From Lachnoclostridium edouardi (GTDB taxonomy: Bacteria > Bacillota > Clostridia > Lachnospirales > Lachnospiraceae): a DNA stretch of 64,000 nucleotides. Positions 43,855 to 52,169 of the stretch are shown here, piece after piece. Under the pieces are notes generated by a model. The model was not told the origin of the DNA. It made no database searches and saw nothing but the letters and a program-made list of their open reading frames with translations. The position numbers and the translations under genes are program-made. Position 1 is the first letter of the stretch. Each line of letters starts with the position of its first letter. The DNA lies in the NCBI RefSeq assembly GCF_900240245.1, contig NZ_OESQ01000001.1, forward strand, positions 1,183,681 through 1,247,680. Reading direction: 5' to 3'.

Positions 43855-43910
43855 GCGGCAAACCGGCCTTCCTTATAAAAATCCTGGAAGCCGGTCTGCC
43901 GCATCTTTTT
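43855..43910. terminator. Terminator of cell-wall amidase gene
   Basis: GCGGCA-ACCGGC-TTCC pairs with GGAAGCCGGT-TGCCGC, followed by ATCTTTTTATC on the plus strand. It is just downstream of the amidase stop on the minus strand. Confidence 0.65.
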
Positions 43911-43926
43911 ATCTCATTATTTATTT

Positions 43927-44811
43927 CTATTTTAAGGCTCCTTTTTCATCTGTCTGAAGGCAAATGCTTCCTTCAAACATACTGCCGTCCTCTGTTACCC
44001 GATACAGCTCATCCTTCCATACAACCCACTGGTCCTTTGCCATTGTTCCGTCTGGGTTTAAATAGTACCATTTATCGTCCGAAGCTGTTTTCCAGGTATT
44101 AGAAACCATCATTCCTGCACCGTCAAACCAATACCAGTTATCTCCGTCTTTATACCAGTCGTTGATTACATAATTTCCCGTATCTCCTAAATAAAAACGC
44201 CATCCGCCGTCCTCTTCATACCAGCCTGACTTATTTGGCTGCTGACCAATATTATAGTAAAGAGCTATGGTATCTGCCTCCGCCTTTGCCAGGCGGTCTA
44301 AATTCTCGTCATTTAACATCCACTGAGCAATTCTTTTATTTGTGTGGAAGGAATGCTCTAAAATAAGCCCCGGAGTTCCTACTGCAGCAGCTCCTCTTAA
44401 CACTCCGTAATAATCTCCGTTCTGTCCTCTTCTGTGCTCAATTCTGGCAGCCTGGTTTGTCTCCATTACTACCTCTGCACACTGCGCCAGGGCCATGCTG
44501 ATTCCGTCTGCACTGCCGTTAATTTCACAGTAAGCTACCGGATAATCTATTTTGTTGTTTACTTCAGCGCCAACTGCATTAGAGTGGTCTGAAATAAATA
44601 AATCGCATCCTTTAGAGGCGGCTCCTCTGTCATATAGGCTTCGGTCCTTTTCCTGGTTTTCTCTTGTAGTGATTACTGCAATTCCATATGCTTCTAAATA
44701 TTTTTTCTGAAGCAGATGAAGCTTCCACATAACTTCCGACTCATAGTAACGGCTGTCTGCAGGACTTCTGTTATATTTACCGTAATGACCGGCATCTAAA
44801 CAAATTTTCAT
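43927..44811 (-). CDS. N-acetylmuramoyl-L-alanine amidase with cell-wall binding repeats
   Basis: A 294-residue Amidase_3-type hydrolase. Catalytic Zn-site residues appear in ICLDAGHYGKYNR, an ESEVMWKL segment, SDHSNAVGAEV and LILEHSFHTN. The C-terminal part has repeats of the choline-binding/glucan-binding kind (GWYEEDGGWRFY, DGDNWYWFDGAG, DDKWYYLNPDGTM), rich in Trp and Tyr. It cuts the bond between MurNAc and the stem peptide. There is no signal peptide, which fits phage or endolysin-like enzymes or release by lysis. ATG 44811 follows AAGGTG; an ATG further up (44847) has no ribosome site. Confidence 0.87.
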   Translation of the reverse strand: MKICLDAGHYGKYNRSPADSRYYESEVMWKLHLLQKKYLEAYGIAVITTRENQEKDRSLYDRGAASKGCDLFISDHSNAVGAEVNNKIDYPVAYCEINGSADGISMALAQCAEVVMETNQAARIEHRRGQNGDYYGVLRGAAAVGTPGLILEHSFHTNKRIAQWMLNDENLDRLAKAEADTIALYYNIGQQPNKSGWYEEDGGWRFYLGDTGNYVINDWYKDGDNWYWFDGAGMMVSNTWKTASDDKWYYLNPDGTMAKDQWVVWKDELYRVTEDGSMFEGSICLQTDEKGALK

Positions 44812-44913
44812 AGAATTCACCTTGTCCTTTTTTATTATCATATGCACAAAAAGGACAAAGTGCTACTGGCATGTCCAAGGTTTGCAAAACCTGTGGGTAA
44901 AAGCCTGCCTGCC

Positions 44914-45276
44914 TTACATAGGCGTCCCCACCTCTATTAGATTTCCGTCCAGATCATAAAAGCGAATTACCTTCTGTCCCCAGCTGTGGGTTATAAGCCT
45001 GTTTACATATTTCACAGAAGGGTATAATCTCTCCAATTTTTCAGCAAAGGCCTCTATATTATGTTCTTCAAAATACAGCTCGCAGGAATTACTTTCCGGA
45101 ACAACATTTTTTTCCAGAAACTTTTTCCAGATTTTCTCCTCCTGAAGCACAAGACCTTCCGTTAAAATCATATTGCCATCATTGTCCAGCACCATATCAA
45201 GGCCAAACAGATCATGGTAAAACTGTCTGGATTTCTCTATGTCCTTAACAACAATCAGAATGTTTTTTAGTTTCAT
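44914..45276 (-). CDS. VOC-family (glyoxalase/bleomycin-type) protein
   Basis: A 120-residue single VOC-fold protein with the LKNILIVVKDIEKSRQFYHD start and IRFYDLDGNLIEVGTPM end of glyoxalase-like enzymes. Metal-ligand Glu is expected in YDLDGNLIE. The function cannot be picked from antibiotic resistance, isomerase or dioxygenase roles. A frame opens at 45390, but GGAGATGTAAATTA stands before ATG 45276 and gives the standard length. It is a single-gene unit. Confidence 0.85.
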   Translation of the reverse strand: MKLKNILIVVKDIEKSRQFYHDLFGLDMVLDNDGNMILTEGLVLQEEKIWKKFLEKNVVPESNSCELYFEEHNIEAFAEKLERLYPSVKYVNRLITHSWGQKVIRFYDLDGNLIEVGTPM

Positions 45277-45482
45277 TAATTTACATCTCCAATCCAATAT
45301 TTTTTCCATGTTTTCAGCTGTCAATCGTACACAAATTTCAAAATACGAAAACAGTTTTTCATTCTCCCACTTCCTGTAAAACTTCCCCATTTTCTATCAT
45401 AATTTTATTATACAGAAGAAGCTTTCAAAATACAATGAAGCTTATGTATAATGTAACGTCATAGGCAGCCTTAAAAATAGTT

Positions 45483-45632
45483 TTGGAATTCAAGGAAAAA
45501 TTAGAGAAATTTATAGATGTATGCTATAATTTTAGGGGATGCTCAGAAGAAGATATACAAAATGGCTATACAGCGGAAAGCTATTTGGAAATAATTTCAG
45601 AAAAGATATATGAATTTGCAAAGGAGAACTAA
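45483..45632 (+). pseudogene. C-terminal remnant upstream of the ACT gene
   Basis: About 49 codons without an ATG: the protein would read LEFKEKLEKFIDVCYNF and later EEDIQNGYTAESYLEI and end KIYEFAKEN. It looks like a C-terminal piece of a larger protein that has lost its 5' end. A TAG lies 7 codons upstream, and only a TTG could start it. Its stop overlaps the ribosome site of the next gene. Homology is not recognised. Confidence 0.3.
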
Positions 45633-45633
45633 C

Positions 45634-45999
45634 ATGGAAATAAAAATAATTGAACATGACTTCTCAGTCTGTAAAGTTGCAGACTATTCTTTCGTTGATT
45701 TGGAAAAAGAATATTGCTTTATCGGCAAAACAGATGAGGAAAGTTCATTAGTATGCATTACGAAAGCTGTTCCGCCTAATACAATAGAACGTGACGACGG
45801 GTGGAAAGCCTTTAGAATACAGGGAGTTTTGGATTTTTCCTTAATAGGCGTATTATCTCAAATATCAACCCTACTGGCAGAAAACAAAATTGGTATTTTT
45901 GCTATCTCAACCTTTAATACAGATTATATTTTGACCAAGCAGGATAATTATGATAAAGCAATTGATGTTTTGATTAAAGCAGGATATTGTATAGTTTAA
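45634..45999 (+). CDS. ACT-domain protein
   Basis: A 121-residue protein of the ACT_7 type. KAFRIQGVLDFSLIGVLSQIS, then LLAENKIGIFAISTFNTDYI, and VLIKAGYCIV at the end form the βαββαβ ACT pattern, and a first ACT-like half covers residues 1-55. Such proteins bind small molecules such as amino acids. ATG 45634 has AAGGAG 7 bases upstream; an ATG 8 codons earlier lies inside an upstream remnant. The ligand is unknown. It is followed by a GrpB gene. Confidence 0.8.
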   Translation: MEIKIIEHDFSVCKVADYSFVDLEKEYCFIGKTDEESSLVCITKAVPPNTIERDDGWKAFRIQGVLDFSLIGVLSQISTLLAENKIGIFAISTFNTDYILTKQDNYDKAIDVLIKAGYCIV

Positions 46000-46062
46000 C
46001 TACACAACTTCCAGTTTTTCGGCGAGATAAAACAAGAGAGGAGCAGTTTGAGGAAAGGCAAA

Positions 46063-46626
46063 ATGGAGAAAAAGTTATCTGAAATGAGTTTAGAAGAATT
46101 ATGGAAGCTATTTCCTATCTATTTAACAGAGCATCAGCCTTATTGGAAAAAATGGTACACTGATGAAACAAATTTTTTAAAAAGCAGACTTCCTAAAATA
46201 GAGAGAATCAGTCATATAGGATGCACAGCCATTAGTTCTATTTGCGCAAAGCCAATTATTGATATTCTTGTAGAAATTTCAAAAGATTATAAGTTATCTG
46301 ACTATAAAGAAGTAATTGTGAAAAGCGGCTATATTTGCATGTCCGAGACTTCTGATAGAATTTCTTTTAACAAGGGGTATACAGAAAAAGGATTTGCCGA
46401 GAGGGTATTTCACCTACATCTAAGATATATTGGAGATAATGATGAGTTATATTTTAGAGATTATCTCATTGAGCATACTAATATTGCTGTGGAGTACGAG
46501 CGAATGAAATTAATATTATGGAAAAAATATGAATTTAATAGAGATGGTTATACAAATTCTAAAACAGATTTCATTCAAAAGTATACCGATAAAGCAAAGC
46601 TGAAATATGGTGATAGATATGATTAA
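46063..46626 (+). CDS. GrpB-family nucleotidyltransferase-like protein
   Basis: A 187-residue GrpB (UPF0157) protein. SHIGCTAISSICAKPIIDIL matches the family's HIGSTSVPGLxAKPIIDI motif, with Gly-Ser replaced by Gly-Cys. HLHLRYIGDNDEL and FRDYLIEHTNIAVEYERMK also fit. GrpB proteins have a nucleotidyltransferase-like fold and no settled function. ATG 46063 has GAGGAAAGG before it; the frame opens 5 codons earlier at a TTG. It lies between the ACT gene and the Crp-type gene, pointing at the latter tail to tail. Confidence 0.85.
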   Translation: MEKKLSEMSLEELWKLFPIYLTEHQPYWKKWYTDETNFLKSRLPKIERISHIGCTAISSICAKPIIDILVEISKDYKLSDYKEVIVKSGYICMSETSDRISFNKGYTEKGFAERVFHLHLRYIGDNDELYFRDYLIEHTNIAVEYERMKLILWKKYEFNRDGYTNSKTDFIQKYTDKAKLKYGDRYD

Positions 46627-46684
46627 TTAGTGTATCATTTGAAGCAGACCTTGAGCGCAGGATATATTATAATAATTCTGTACA

Positions 46685-47359
46685 TCAAAGGACTTCTGAA
46701 GTACAAAGTTTTGACAAAAGCTGCAAATCCAATATTTCAATCTTATTCCGGCCAGTTGAGATAATATTCTTGCTTCTAAGTACTGAAAGTCCTCTTGTAA
46801 GCTGGACGCGGCTGATGCCCAATAGTGCTGCAAGCTCATCCTGTGTCATATCCAAAATCATGTTGGAGCCAACGGATTGATTCTCGTTCAGGAGGAAAAG
46901 TAAGTTACAAAGTTTTATAAGCGATGAATTATACTCCTGGTGGATTGTCTCAAAGAGAAATCTGTTGATATAGGAGGCATACCAGTTCACGACAGCTTCG
47001 CTAAGTTCAGTATTATGCTGAAACATCAATCCAAATTGCTCTTTAGTGAATTCAAGGACTTTCATTTCAGATAGAGCAACTGTAGTTAAGGATAGTTCAA
47101 TTTTGTAATTGTTCTGCCGATAGCCAGGGTAAACAGTACCTCCAGAATGAAAGCTGATGATTTTACGATTGCCCTCCTCATGGTCTGCATAGTGCATTGC
47201 AATTCCTGATACAATATAGTGAATTTTTTCATAGGGACTGCCCGGTTTCCAAAGATATTCGCCTTCGTGAAATGTCCTTTCAGTATGGGGCTGTGATAGA
47301 AAATATGTATAAAATTGTTTAAAATCATTAGCGTAAAAGTAACGTGGTCTTAGCATCAA
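46685..47359 (-). CDS. Crp/Fnr-family transcription regulator
   Basis: A 224-residue regulator. Residues 20-120 form the cNMP-binding β-roll (FHEGEYLWKPGSPYEKIHYI, VSGIAMHYAD), and the C-terminal winged helix has MTQDELAALLGISRVQLTRGLSVLRSKNII. There is no Fnr-type cysteine cluster at the N-terminus. It is oriented away from the flavin oxidoreductase/arginase genes, which start downstream of a repeat region, so it probably controls them. The effector is unknown. Confidence 0.87.
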   Translation of the reverse strand: MMLRPRYFYANDFKQFYTYFLSQPHTERTFHEGEYLWKPGSPYEKIHYIVSGIAMHYADHEEGNRKIISFHSGGTVYPGYRQNNYKIELSLTTVALSEMKVLEFTKEQFGLMFQHNTELSEAVVNWYASYINRFLFETIHQEYNSSLIKLCNLLFLLNENQSVGSNMILDMTQDELAALLGISRVQLTRGLSVLRSKNIISTGRNKIEILDLQLLSKLCTSEVL

Positions 47360-47380
47360 TATTATCTCCGATCTTGTTTA

Positions 47381-47481
47381 TTTTTTATTGTTATGAGCGC
47401 TTAGTGCCTGTATTTTAGGCACTTACGTGGGATACATGAAAAACAGTTTGCCAGGTCTTTCACGAGCATTACTGTTTTTTT
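47381..47481 (+). repeat. Dispersed structured RNA element, copy A2
   Basis: The second copy of the element at 15553. Hairpin 1 is AGTGCCT/AGGCACT with loop GTATTTT, hairpin 2 is AAAAACAGT/ACTGTTTTTT. The conserved joint TGGGATACATGAAAAA is unchanged. It is joined directly to repeat B2. It lies between divergent genes (Crp on -, flavin oxidoreductase on +). Confidence 0.65.
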
Positions 47482-47597
47482 ATTTCACTCGTTCCTCGTT
47501 TCATAAAAACGGACGGGAACCCCAAACTTCGCTATGGCGAACTTTGGGTAACAAATAGTTTCGCGCTTTAGCGCTCAACTATTTTTTATTATATCAC
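47475..47597 (+). repeat. Dispersed repeat B, copy B2
   Basis: The matching copy of 38973-39093. Arms CCCCAAACTTCGC/GCGAACTTTGGG and AAATAGTT/AACTATTT with a CGCGCTTTAGCGCT centre are seen. It follows repeat A2 without a gap, so A and B may be two modules of one element. Confidence 0.75.
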
Positions 47598-47654
47598 CTA
47601 TGTTGCATGAGTTTCAATGAAATGGTTGATAAAGTGCCAGAAAGGATATTTCCT

Positions 47655-48637
47655 ATGAGTAATATACATTTGTCTGAACCTATTATTATATGTGGCATAA
47701 TATCAGAAACCATATAGTCGTTCCTCCTATGGCAAATTTTGCTTTAAGAAAGGGAAATAATCTGGTAAAGCCAAAACATTTACAATATTATACGGCATAT
47801 GCAGTCGGAGGTGCAGGGTTAATTATCGTTGAAGCGTGTTCTGTCGTTGAAGCCCCAGATATTCTCTCTGTTTATGATGATTCCTGCATTCCTGGCATGA
47901 GTAGTCTTGCTGAAGCAATATCAACATCAGGGGCAGTTCCACTTGTTCAGCTTTTAGACGAGGGGATATTCGGGTCAGGCCGCATTGCTATAGAGAAGCT
48001 CAGTAAAGAGGAACTATTGAGCAGAAAAAACCTGTTTTTAAAGGCAGCAGTTCGATGTATGAAAGCCGGATTTGCCGGAATTGAATTACACGCCGCTCAT
48101 GGATTCTTTTTAAATCGGATTCTGGAAAATAATTGGCGTACAGATGAATACGGCGGAGTTTTTGAAAACAGAGTACGACTTCTTAAAGAACTAATTGCAG
48201 AAATCAAGGAAGCCTGTGGGGAGAATTTTATTGTGTCGGTTCGATTTGGAAATCCCAATTATAATGAATTAGTTAATACTGCGATGATAGTAGAACAGGC
48301 AGGCGGAGATTTGCTTGACGTCTCCACTGGATGTTCAGAGTATGGGGAAATTCCAAAAGACTTTGAATTCGACAGTAAGATATATGCCGCTTCACTGGTA
48401 AAGAAAGTCGCGCATATTCCTGTCATCTGTGTGGGGAATATCACTACAGGACAGCAAGCTGAAACTATTCTGGAAAGGAGTTATGCAGATATGACAGCAA
48501 TAGGGCGTGGGCATCTCTGTGATTCGGACTGGGGCAATAAGGCGATTGCTGGGATTATGCCGATTTTATGCAAAAATTGCCGTACTTGTATGTGGTATAT
48601 AGATAATAAGAAATGCCCCGTAAACAAAAGAAAGTGA
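47655..48637 (+). pseudogene. Old-yellow-enzyme-family gene with N-terminal frameshift
   Basis: The body reads as an NADH:flavin oxidoreductase: RNHIVVPPMANFALRKGN, GGAGLIIVEACSV, ELHAAHGFFLNRIL, NNWRTDEYGG, ADMTAIGRGHL and a cysteine group (CKNCRTCMWYI) at the end. The usual start of such proteins, MSNIHLSEPIIICG, is present at ATG 47655 after AAAGGA but in another frame, and meets a TAG at 47715. One missing base near 47703 would join the two. ATG 47690 inside the other frame has no ribosome site. The gene is thus probably dead, or there is an error in the sequence. It sits ahead of the arginase-type gene. Confidence 0.75.
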
Positions 48638-48737
48638 AATTCTCATAAAGTATAAGTGTAAAATTGTAGGCTTGTTGTAACAGCAGCGCCTGTCCAGTGA
48701 TTTTCAAACTGGAACTAATTAATGAGGAGGAATAGTT

Positions 48738-49589
48738 ATGAAAACAATTCGATTACTGTACCCGGACTATCTTAGCGGTGGATTGGATACTTATTATTTT
48801 GGAGCAAATCTGCTGGCGCACATTGTTCCACAGAATGCAAACCAGCCTTTGCTAAAGGTGGAACTTGATCCGCCTGATGGTAAGAAACATAATGTTACTG
48901 ATGGGGTTTATGCGAAAAAGGATGTACTTGCCGGAATAAAAAAAGCCAATGAAGTGCTTGCCTCCTCAGCTCCAGACAAAATTATTACTATCGGCGGAAA
49001 TTGTATTGTGTCTTTTGCCCCTTTTGACTATCTGCATAGTAAATATGAAAATATGGGTATTATCTGGATTGATGCACATCCTGACGTATCAACTGCCAAG
49101 GGCGGTTATCCCAACGCTCACGCTATGGTGTTAGGTTCTCTAATGGGAGGCGGAGATAGTTCTATTTCTGCTCTAATGAAAAGCCAAAAGTTTCAGCCCA
49201 ATGAAATTTTGTATATAGGTCTGCAAGGTTTACACGATTATCAGGCAAATTTCCTGGATAATATTGGTGTTGACTACCGTGTGCAGACAGAAACTTTTTT
49301 GTCTGAGGATGAAATCAGGCAGTTTGCAAGTCATTTTAACCATATTGCAGTTCATTTAGACATAGATGTGTTGGATGCTGCCCTTTTTCACTCCACCTAC
49401 TTTGCAAATAAGGACTTGGTTGGCGACGGCAGCGGAAGTGGACGGATGACAATAGAACAATTATCTCACGTGCTGCGCTGCATAACGGAAAGCGCTGATG
49501 TTGTAGGACTTACCATCGCAGAATATCTTCCATTTGACGAGGAGAAATTGCATAATATGCTTGCGGAAATTAACATTTTTAGAGAGTAA
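48738..49589 (+). CDS. Arginase-family protein
   Basis: A 283-residue ureohydrolase-fold protein. Metal-site blocks are IWIDAHPDVS (DAHxD) and AVHLDIDVLD (DxDxxD). The first block reads IGGNCIVSFA instead of GGDHS, so Cys replaces the usual His ligand. Family members hydrolyse arginine, agmatine, guanidinobutyrate or formiminoglutamate; the substrate here is open. GAGGAGG precedes the ATG. It follows the broken flavin oxidoreductase by about 100 bases. The last 129 bases overlap the 3' end of a serine recombinase frame on the other strand, where a mobile element is inserted. Confidence 0.85.
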   Translation: MKTIRLLYPDYLSGGLDTYYFGANLLAHIVPQNANQPLLKVELDPPDGKKHNVTDGVYAKKDVLAGIKKANEVLASSAPDKIITIGGNCIVSFAPFDYLHSKYENMGIIWIDAHPDVSTAKGGYPNAHAMVLGSLMGGGDSSISALMKSQKFQPNEILYIGLQGLHDYQANFLDNIGVDYRVQTETFLSEDEIRQFASHFNHIAVHLDIDVLDAALFHSTYFANKDLVGDGSGSGRMTIEQLSHVLRCITESADVVGLTIAEYLPFDEEKLHNMLAEINIFRE

Positions 49590-51149
49590 AGGTAAGACTG
49601 GAATTGCAGCAAAATGTATCACCAAAATTAAATAGTGATATGTAGTTCCTGCCGCCAGGCGTACAAAAAAAGCCTTGATTTTACAAGGCTTTTTACATGC
49701 ACCGAGTACGGATAAATCCGAACCCTCAACCTCCGCCAGTGTGATGGTCTTAGAACCGTCCTTATAGTTGAAAGTAAGGATTATCTTGTCCTCGTAAAGA
49801 TACACCGCATTTACAAAACTGTCAATCAGTCTTTGCCGCTGTTCCCGCTTTGTCACATCAAATTTACGGAAACGGTAAATGAAAAATGCTATCTGTTCTC
49901 TTGTAAGCAAAGGCTTGTGCATTTCTTCCTGCAAAATACTGACTTCAAGCTGGCTTTTGGTTTCCTCCAACTCGTCCAGTCTTTGCTTGGTGGACGGAGT
50001 AAAAATCCCTGCTTGAATGGCGTTGAGCATATTGTTAATGCCTTTTTCCGTTTCTGCAAGCTGCTTTTTCAAAAGGGGCAGATCGGTGCTTTCTTTCTTC
50101 TGCAACTCCATCAGCGTATCAATCAGCCGTTCCATGACTGCATCATTCATAATTGCTTTCATGGTATAGTTGACAACCAAATCTTCAATCCAATCTTTCT
50201 TGACCGCTTTCTTGTCGCAGAGCTTCTTTTTCTTGGTATTCACACAGCGATAATAACGATGTACTTTCATCGTATGGCTTGTGCCGCTTTCTCCCACCAT
50301 AAAGGAGCCGCATTTCCCACAGTACAGCTTCGTTGTCAAAAGGTAATCGTCCTCGGCTTTGTGACGGGCAGGAGCCTTTTTGTTCTTCGCCAGCCGTTCC
50401 TGTACCCGTTCAAATAATTCTTTGGGGACAATCGCCGGAATACCGTCCTCCTTGACTACATCACGATAACTGTACTCGCCCATATAGCGGCGGTTCTTCA
50501 AAAGGTGGTTCATAATATTCAGCGTAATTTTCCCGCCACGAATGGAACACATACCCCGACTATTCAATAGATTAACAAGCTCCTGCATGGTTGCCCCCTC
50601 GCTGTACTTTGTAAACATTTCCAGTACCACCGGGGCAGTCTTGGGGTCGATTTGATAATACTGCTGTTCGTCAATATAATATCCCATCGGAACAGTACCG
50701 CCGTTATATTTACATTTCAGCGCATTATCAGTCAGTCCCCGGATAACCTTTTCAGAAAGCTCCGCAGAATAGTATTCTGCATACCCCTCCAACATGGCTT
50801 CCAGAATAATTCCCTCGCTGCCCTCGGAGATATTTTCTCTTGCGGAAATGACTTTCACACCGTTCTTTTTCAAAAGGTTTTTATATCGTGCGCTGTCGTA
50901 ACGGTTCCGGGCAAAGCGGTCTAATTTCCACACAAGGACAACATCAAATAAGCCTTTTGCGCTGTCTTTAATCATGTGTTGAAATTCGGGGCGGTTATCT
51001 GTTTTTGCTGACAATGCCCTGTCAATATAAGTCCCTAAAATTGTAATATCGTTGCGCTCTGCATACTCCTTACATTCCCGCAACTGTCCCTCAATACTTT
51101 CTTCTCGTTGGTTATCAGAGGAATAACGGGCGTAAATCACACCTTTCAT
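49461..51149 (-). CDS. Large serine recombinase
   Basis: A 562-residue serine integrase/resolvase. Residues 1-150 hold the catalytic domain with Ser10 in YARYSSDNQREESIEGQ and the downstream LDRFARN. A recombinase domain and a zinc ribbon follow (CGKCG ... YYRCVN ... LCDKKAV), then a coiled coil (LLKKQLAETEKGINN). It integrates or excises the element. Its ATG overlaps the XRE stop by 4 bases. The end is odd: after GSDLSVLGA the frame runs through a terminator-like hairpin (49665-49695) and into the flanking arginase gene, so the last 60 residues are probably read-through of a lost stop. Confidence 0.92.
   Translation of the reverse strand: MKGVIYARYSSDNQREESIEGQLRECKEYAERNDITILGTYIDRALSAKTDNRPEFQHMIKDSAKGLFDVVLVWKLDRFARNRYDSARYKNLLKKNGVKVISARENISEGSEGIILEAMLEGYAEYYSAELSEKVIRGLTDNALKCKYNGGTVPMGYYIDEQQYYQIDPKTAPVVLEMFTKYSEGATMQELVNLLNSRGMCSIRGGKITLNIMNHLLKNRRYMGEYSYRDVVKEDGIPAIVPKELFERVQERLAKNKKAPARHKAEDDYLLTTKLYCGKCGSFMVGESGTSHTMKVHRYYRCVNTKKKKLCDKKAVKKDWIEDLVVNYTMKAIMNDAVMERLIDTLMELQKKESTDLPLLKKQLAETEKGINNMLNAIQAGIFTPSTKQRLDELEETKSQLEVSILQEEMHKPLLTREQIAFFIYRFRKFDVTKREQRQRLIDSFVNAVYLYEDKIILTFNYKDGSKTITLAEVEGSDLSVLGACKKPCKIKAFFVRLAAGTTYHYLILVIHFAAIPVLPLLSKNVNFRKHIMQFLLVKWKIFCDGKSYNISAFRYAAQHVR
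49665..49695 (-). terminator. Terminator-like hairpin at recombinase 3' end
   Basis: AAAGCCTTG/CAAGGCTTT with a 6-base loop and a T-run after it. It lies inside the annotated frame of the recombinase, about 200 bases before that frame's stop. The location supports an earlier natural end of the gene. Confidence 0.6.
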
Positions 51150-51502
51150 TTTTTCTCCACCTCCATCATTTCAAGAAGTGTCTGTTTTAATTTTTCATTC
51201 AGCGGAGATTGCGGATCAAAACACATTTCAATAAACTGCTTCATTTCCTCACTCCCCGGCGCAATCTTCGGACGGTGTTCATATAGCTTGCCTTGCGGAT
51301 TGTCTGTCCGGGCAAGCAGGTAATCCAATGATACATCAAAATAATCCGCATACCTTACAAGCGTTTCCAAAGAAGGAGCCGACTGCCCCTGCTCATAACG
51401 ATTGATACTGGACTGCTTCACTCCCAAAAGTTCCGCCATCTTTACCTGCGACAGCTTCACACTTTCTCGCAATCTCCGCAGGCGTTCTCCTAATTCTTTC
51501 AT
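51146..51502 (-). CDS. XRE-family regulator of the recombinase
   Basis: A 118-residue repressor with a helix-turn-helix at about residues 8-62 (RLRRLRESVKLSQVKMAELL, GVKQSSINRYEQGQSAPSLE, YFDVSLDYLLARTDNPQG). The C-terminal part is short and helical. It precedes and overlaps the recombinase by 4 bases, so it likely controls excision. ATG 51502 lies after AAGGAGG; the frame extends 20 codons further up. The promoter TTGAAA-17-TATACT lies at 51534-51562. Confidence 0.88.
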   Translation of the reverse strand: MKELGERLRRLRESVKLSQVKMAELLGVKQSSINRYEQGQSAPSLETLVRYADYFDVSLDYLLARTDNPQGKLYEHRPKIAPGSEEMKQFIEMCFDPQSPLNEKLKQTLLEMMEVEKK

Positions 51503-51533
51503 AGGTTGTAACCTCCTTGTTTCCTCTATGCTT

Positions 51534-51562
51534 AGTATATCACTTTTGCGTTTTCTTTTCAA
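51534..51562 (-). promoter_or_regulatory. Promoter of XRE-recombinase operon
   Basis: TTGAAA (51557-51562), a 17-base spacer and TATACT (51534-51539) on the minus strand. The start is just before the XRE ribosome site. Confidence 0.65.
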
Positions 51563-51749
51563 CCCGTATTAAGCATATTTTTAAGAAGTATACTCGTAAA
51601 ACGGATAACGAAAATGGGGAGGGTTACAACAAAATAAGCGGTCAATCCGGCTGTGGTTTTACAGCAGATTGTGACCGCTTATTTTGCATTTTGGAGGAAG
51701 TGTGGCTACACACTCCGACAAAATAGGGTTTCCAAAGGGTACCCCTTTG

Positions 51750-51786
51750 GCACACGACTTTGCTTGCAAAGTGTAGTGTGTTATAC
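51750..51786 (+). other. Candidate oriT of MobV type
   Basis: GCACACG, then the stem ACTTTG/CAAAGT with loop CTTG, then TAGTGTGTTATAC. As I remember it, oriT of plasmid pMV158 has the same order with nick site TAGTGTG/TTA. By analogy the nick would fall between 51780 and 51781 on this strand. It agrees with the relaxase type at 55506. Confidence 0.72.
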
Positions 51787-51948
51787 GCTCTGTCGGCGTT
51801 GCTGCGAAAATGAGGTTGCCGCCGGGGAGGACAAGGGCATTTGAAGCAGCAGGAAAACAAGGCTGTGATTGTGTGGCGTGGAGCCGCAAACACAGGGTTG
51901 GTTTCATCAGCAGACAGGGCGTATATGAAAGCCCCCGTTCCTCGTCCC

Positions 51949-51978
51949 TCGCCGGACTTCGGGACAAAATGTCCCGAA
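51949..51978 (+). repeat. Left inverted copy of cargo palindrome
   Basis: CTCGCCGGAC then TTCGGGACA-AAA-TGTCCCGAA. The copy at 54282-54312 has the same palindrome followed by GTCCGGGGAG, the near-perfect reverse complement. Together the two form inverted ends around the M28 peptidase module. Confidence 0.65.
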
Positions 51979-52169
51979 CTTGTGGACACACTCACGAAAA
52001 AGCAGACGGATTTTCCTTTCAAAATTGAAATGGGCGGGAAGCCATTTTAGGGCTTTCCTGCCTTGTTTGCCTATCAGCAAAGACGGGTGGGACTGTCAAC
52101 GGCGGTGCATGAAATGCGCCGTTCATCTTGGCCGTTGACTGGCTCGGCTGGCTTTGCTATTTGCTTGTG

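Larger units (their letters stand above)
51563..52169 (+). other. Non-coding hub of the element with oriT and palindromes
   Basis: About 600 bases without a supported gene. In order: CCAAAGGG/CCCTTTGG hairpin (51732-51750), a pMV158-like oriT (51750-51786) and the palindrome TTCGGGACA-AAA-TGTCCCGAA (51958-51978). Short frames such as 51841-52050 occur, but none has a clear start. The region is GC-richer than the chromosome. Confidence 0.5.

Noticed and set aside
43927..44811. Prophage endolysin
   Set aside because: The amidase lacks a signal peptide like an endolysin, but no other phage gene is nearby, so it is listed as a cell-wall amidase.
51841..52050. 69-codon open frame in the oriT region
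   Set aside because: Only a TTG could start it, the spacing to GGAGG is too long, and it crosses the palindrome. I saw no family resemblance that I could defend.
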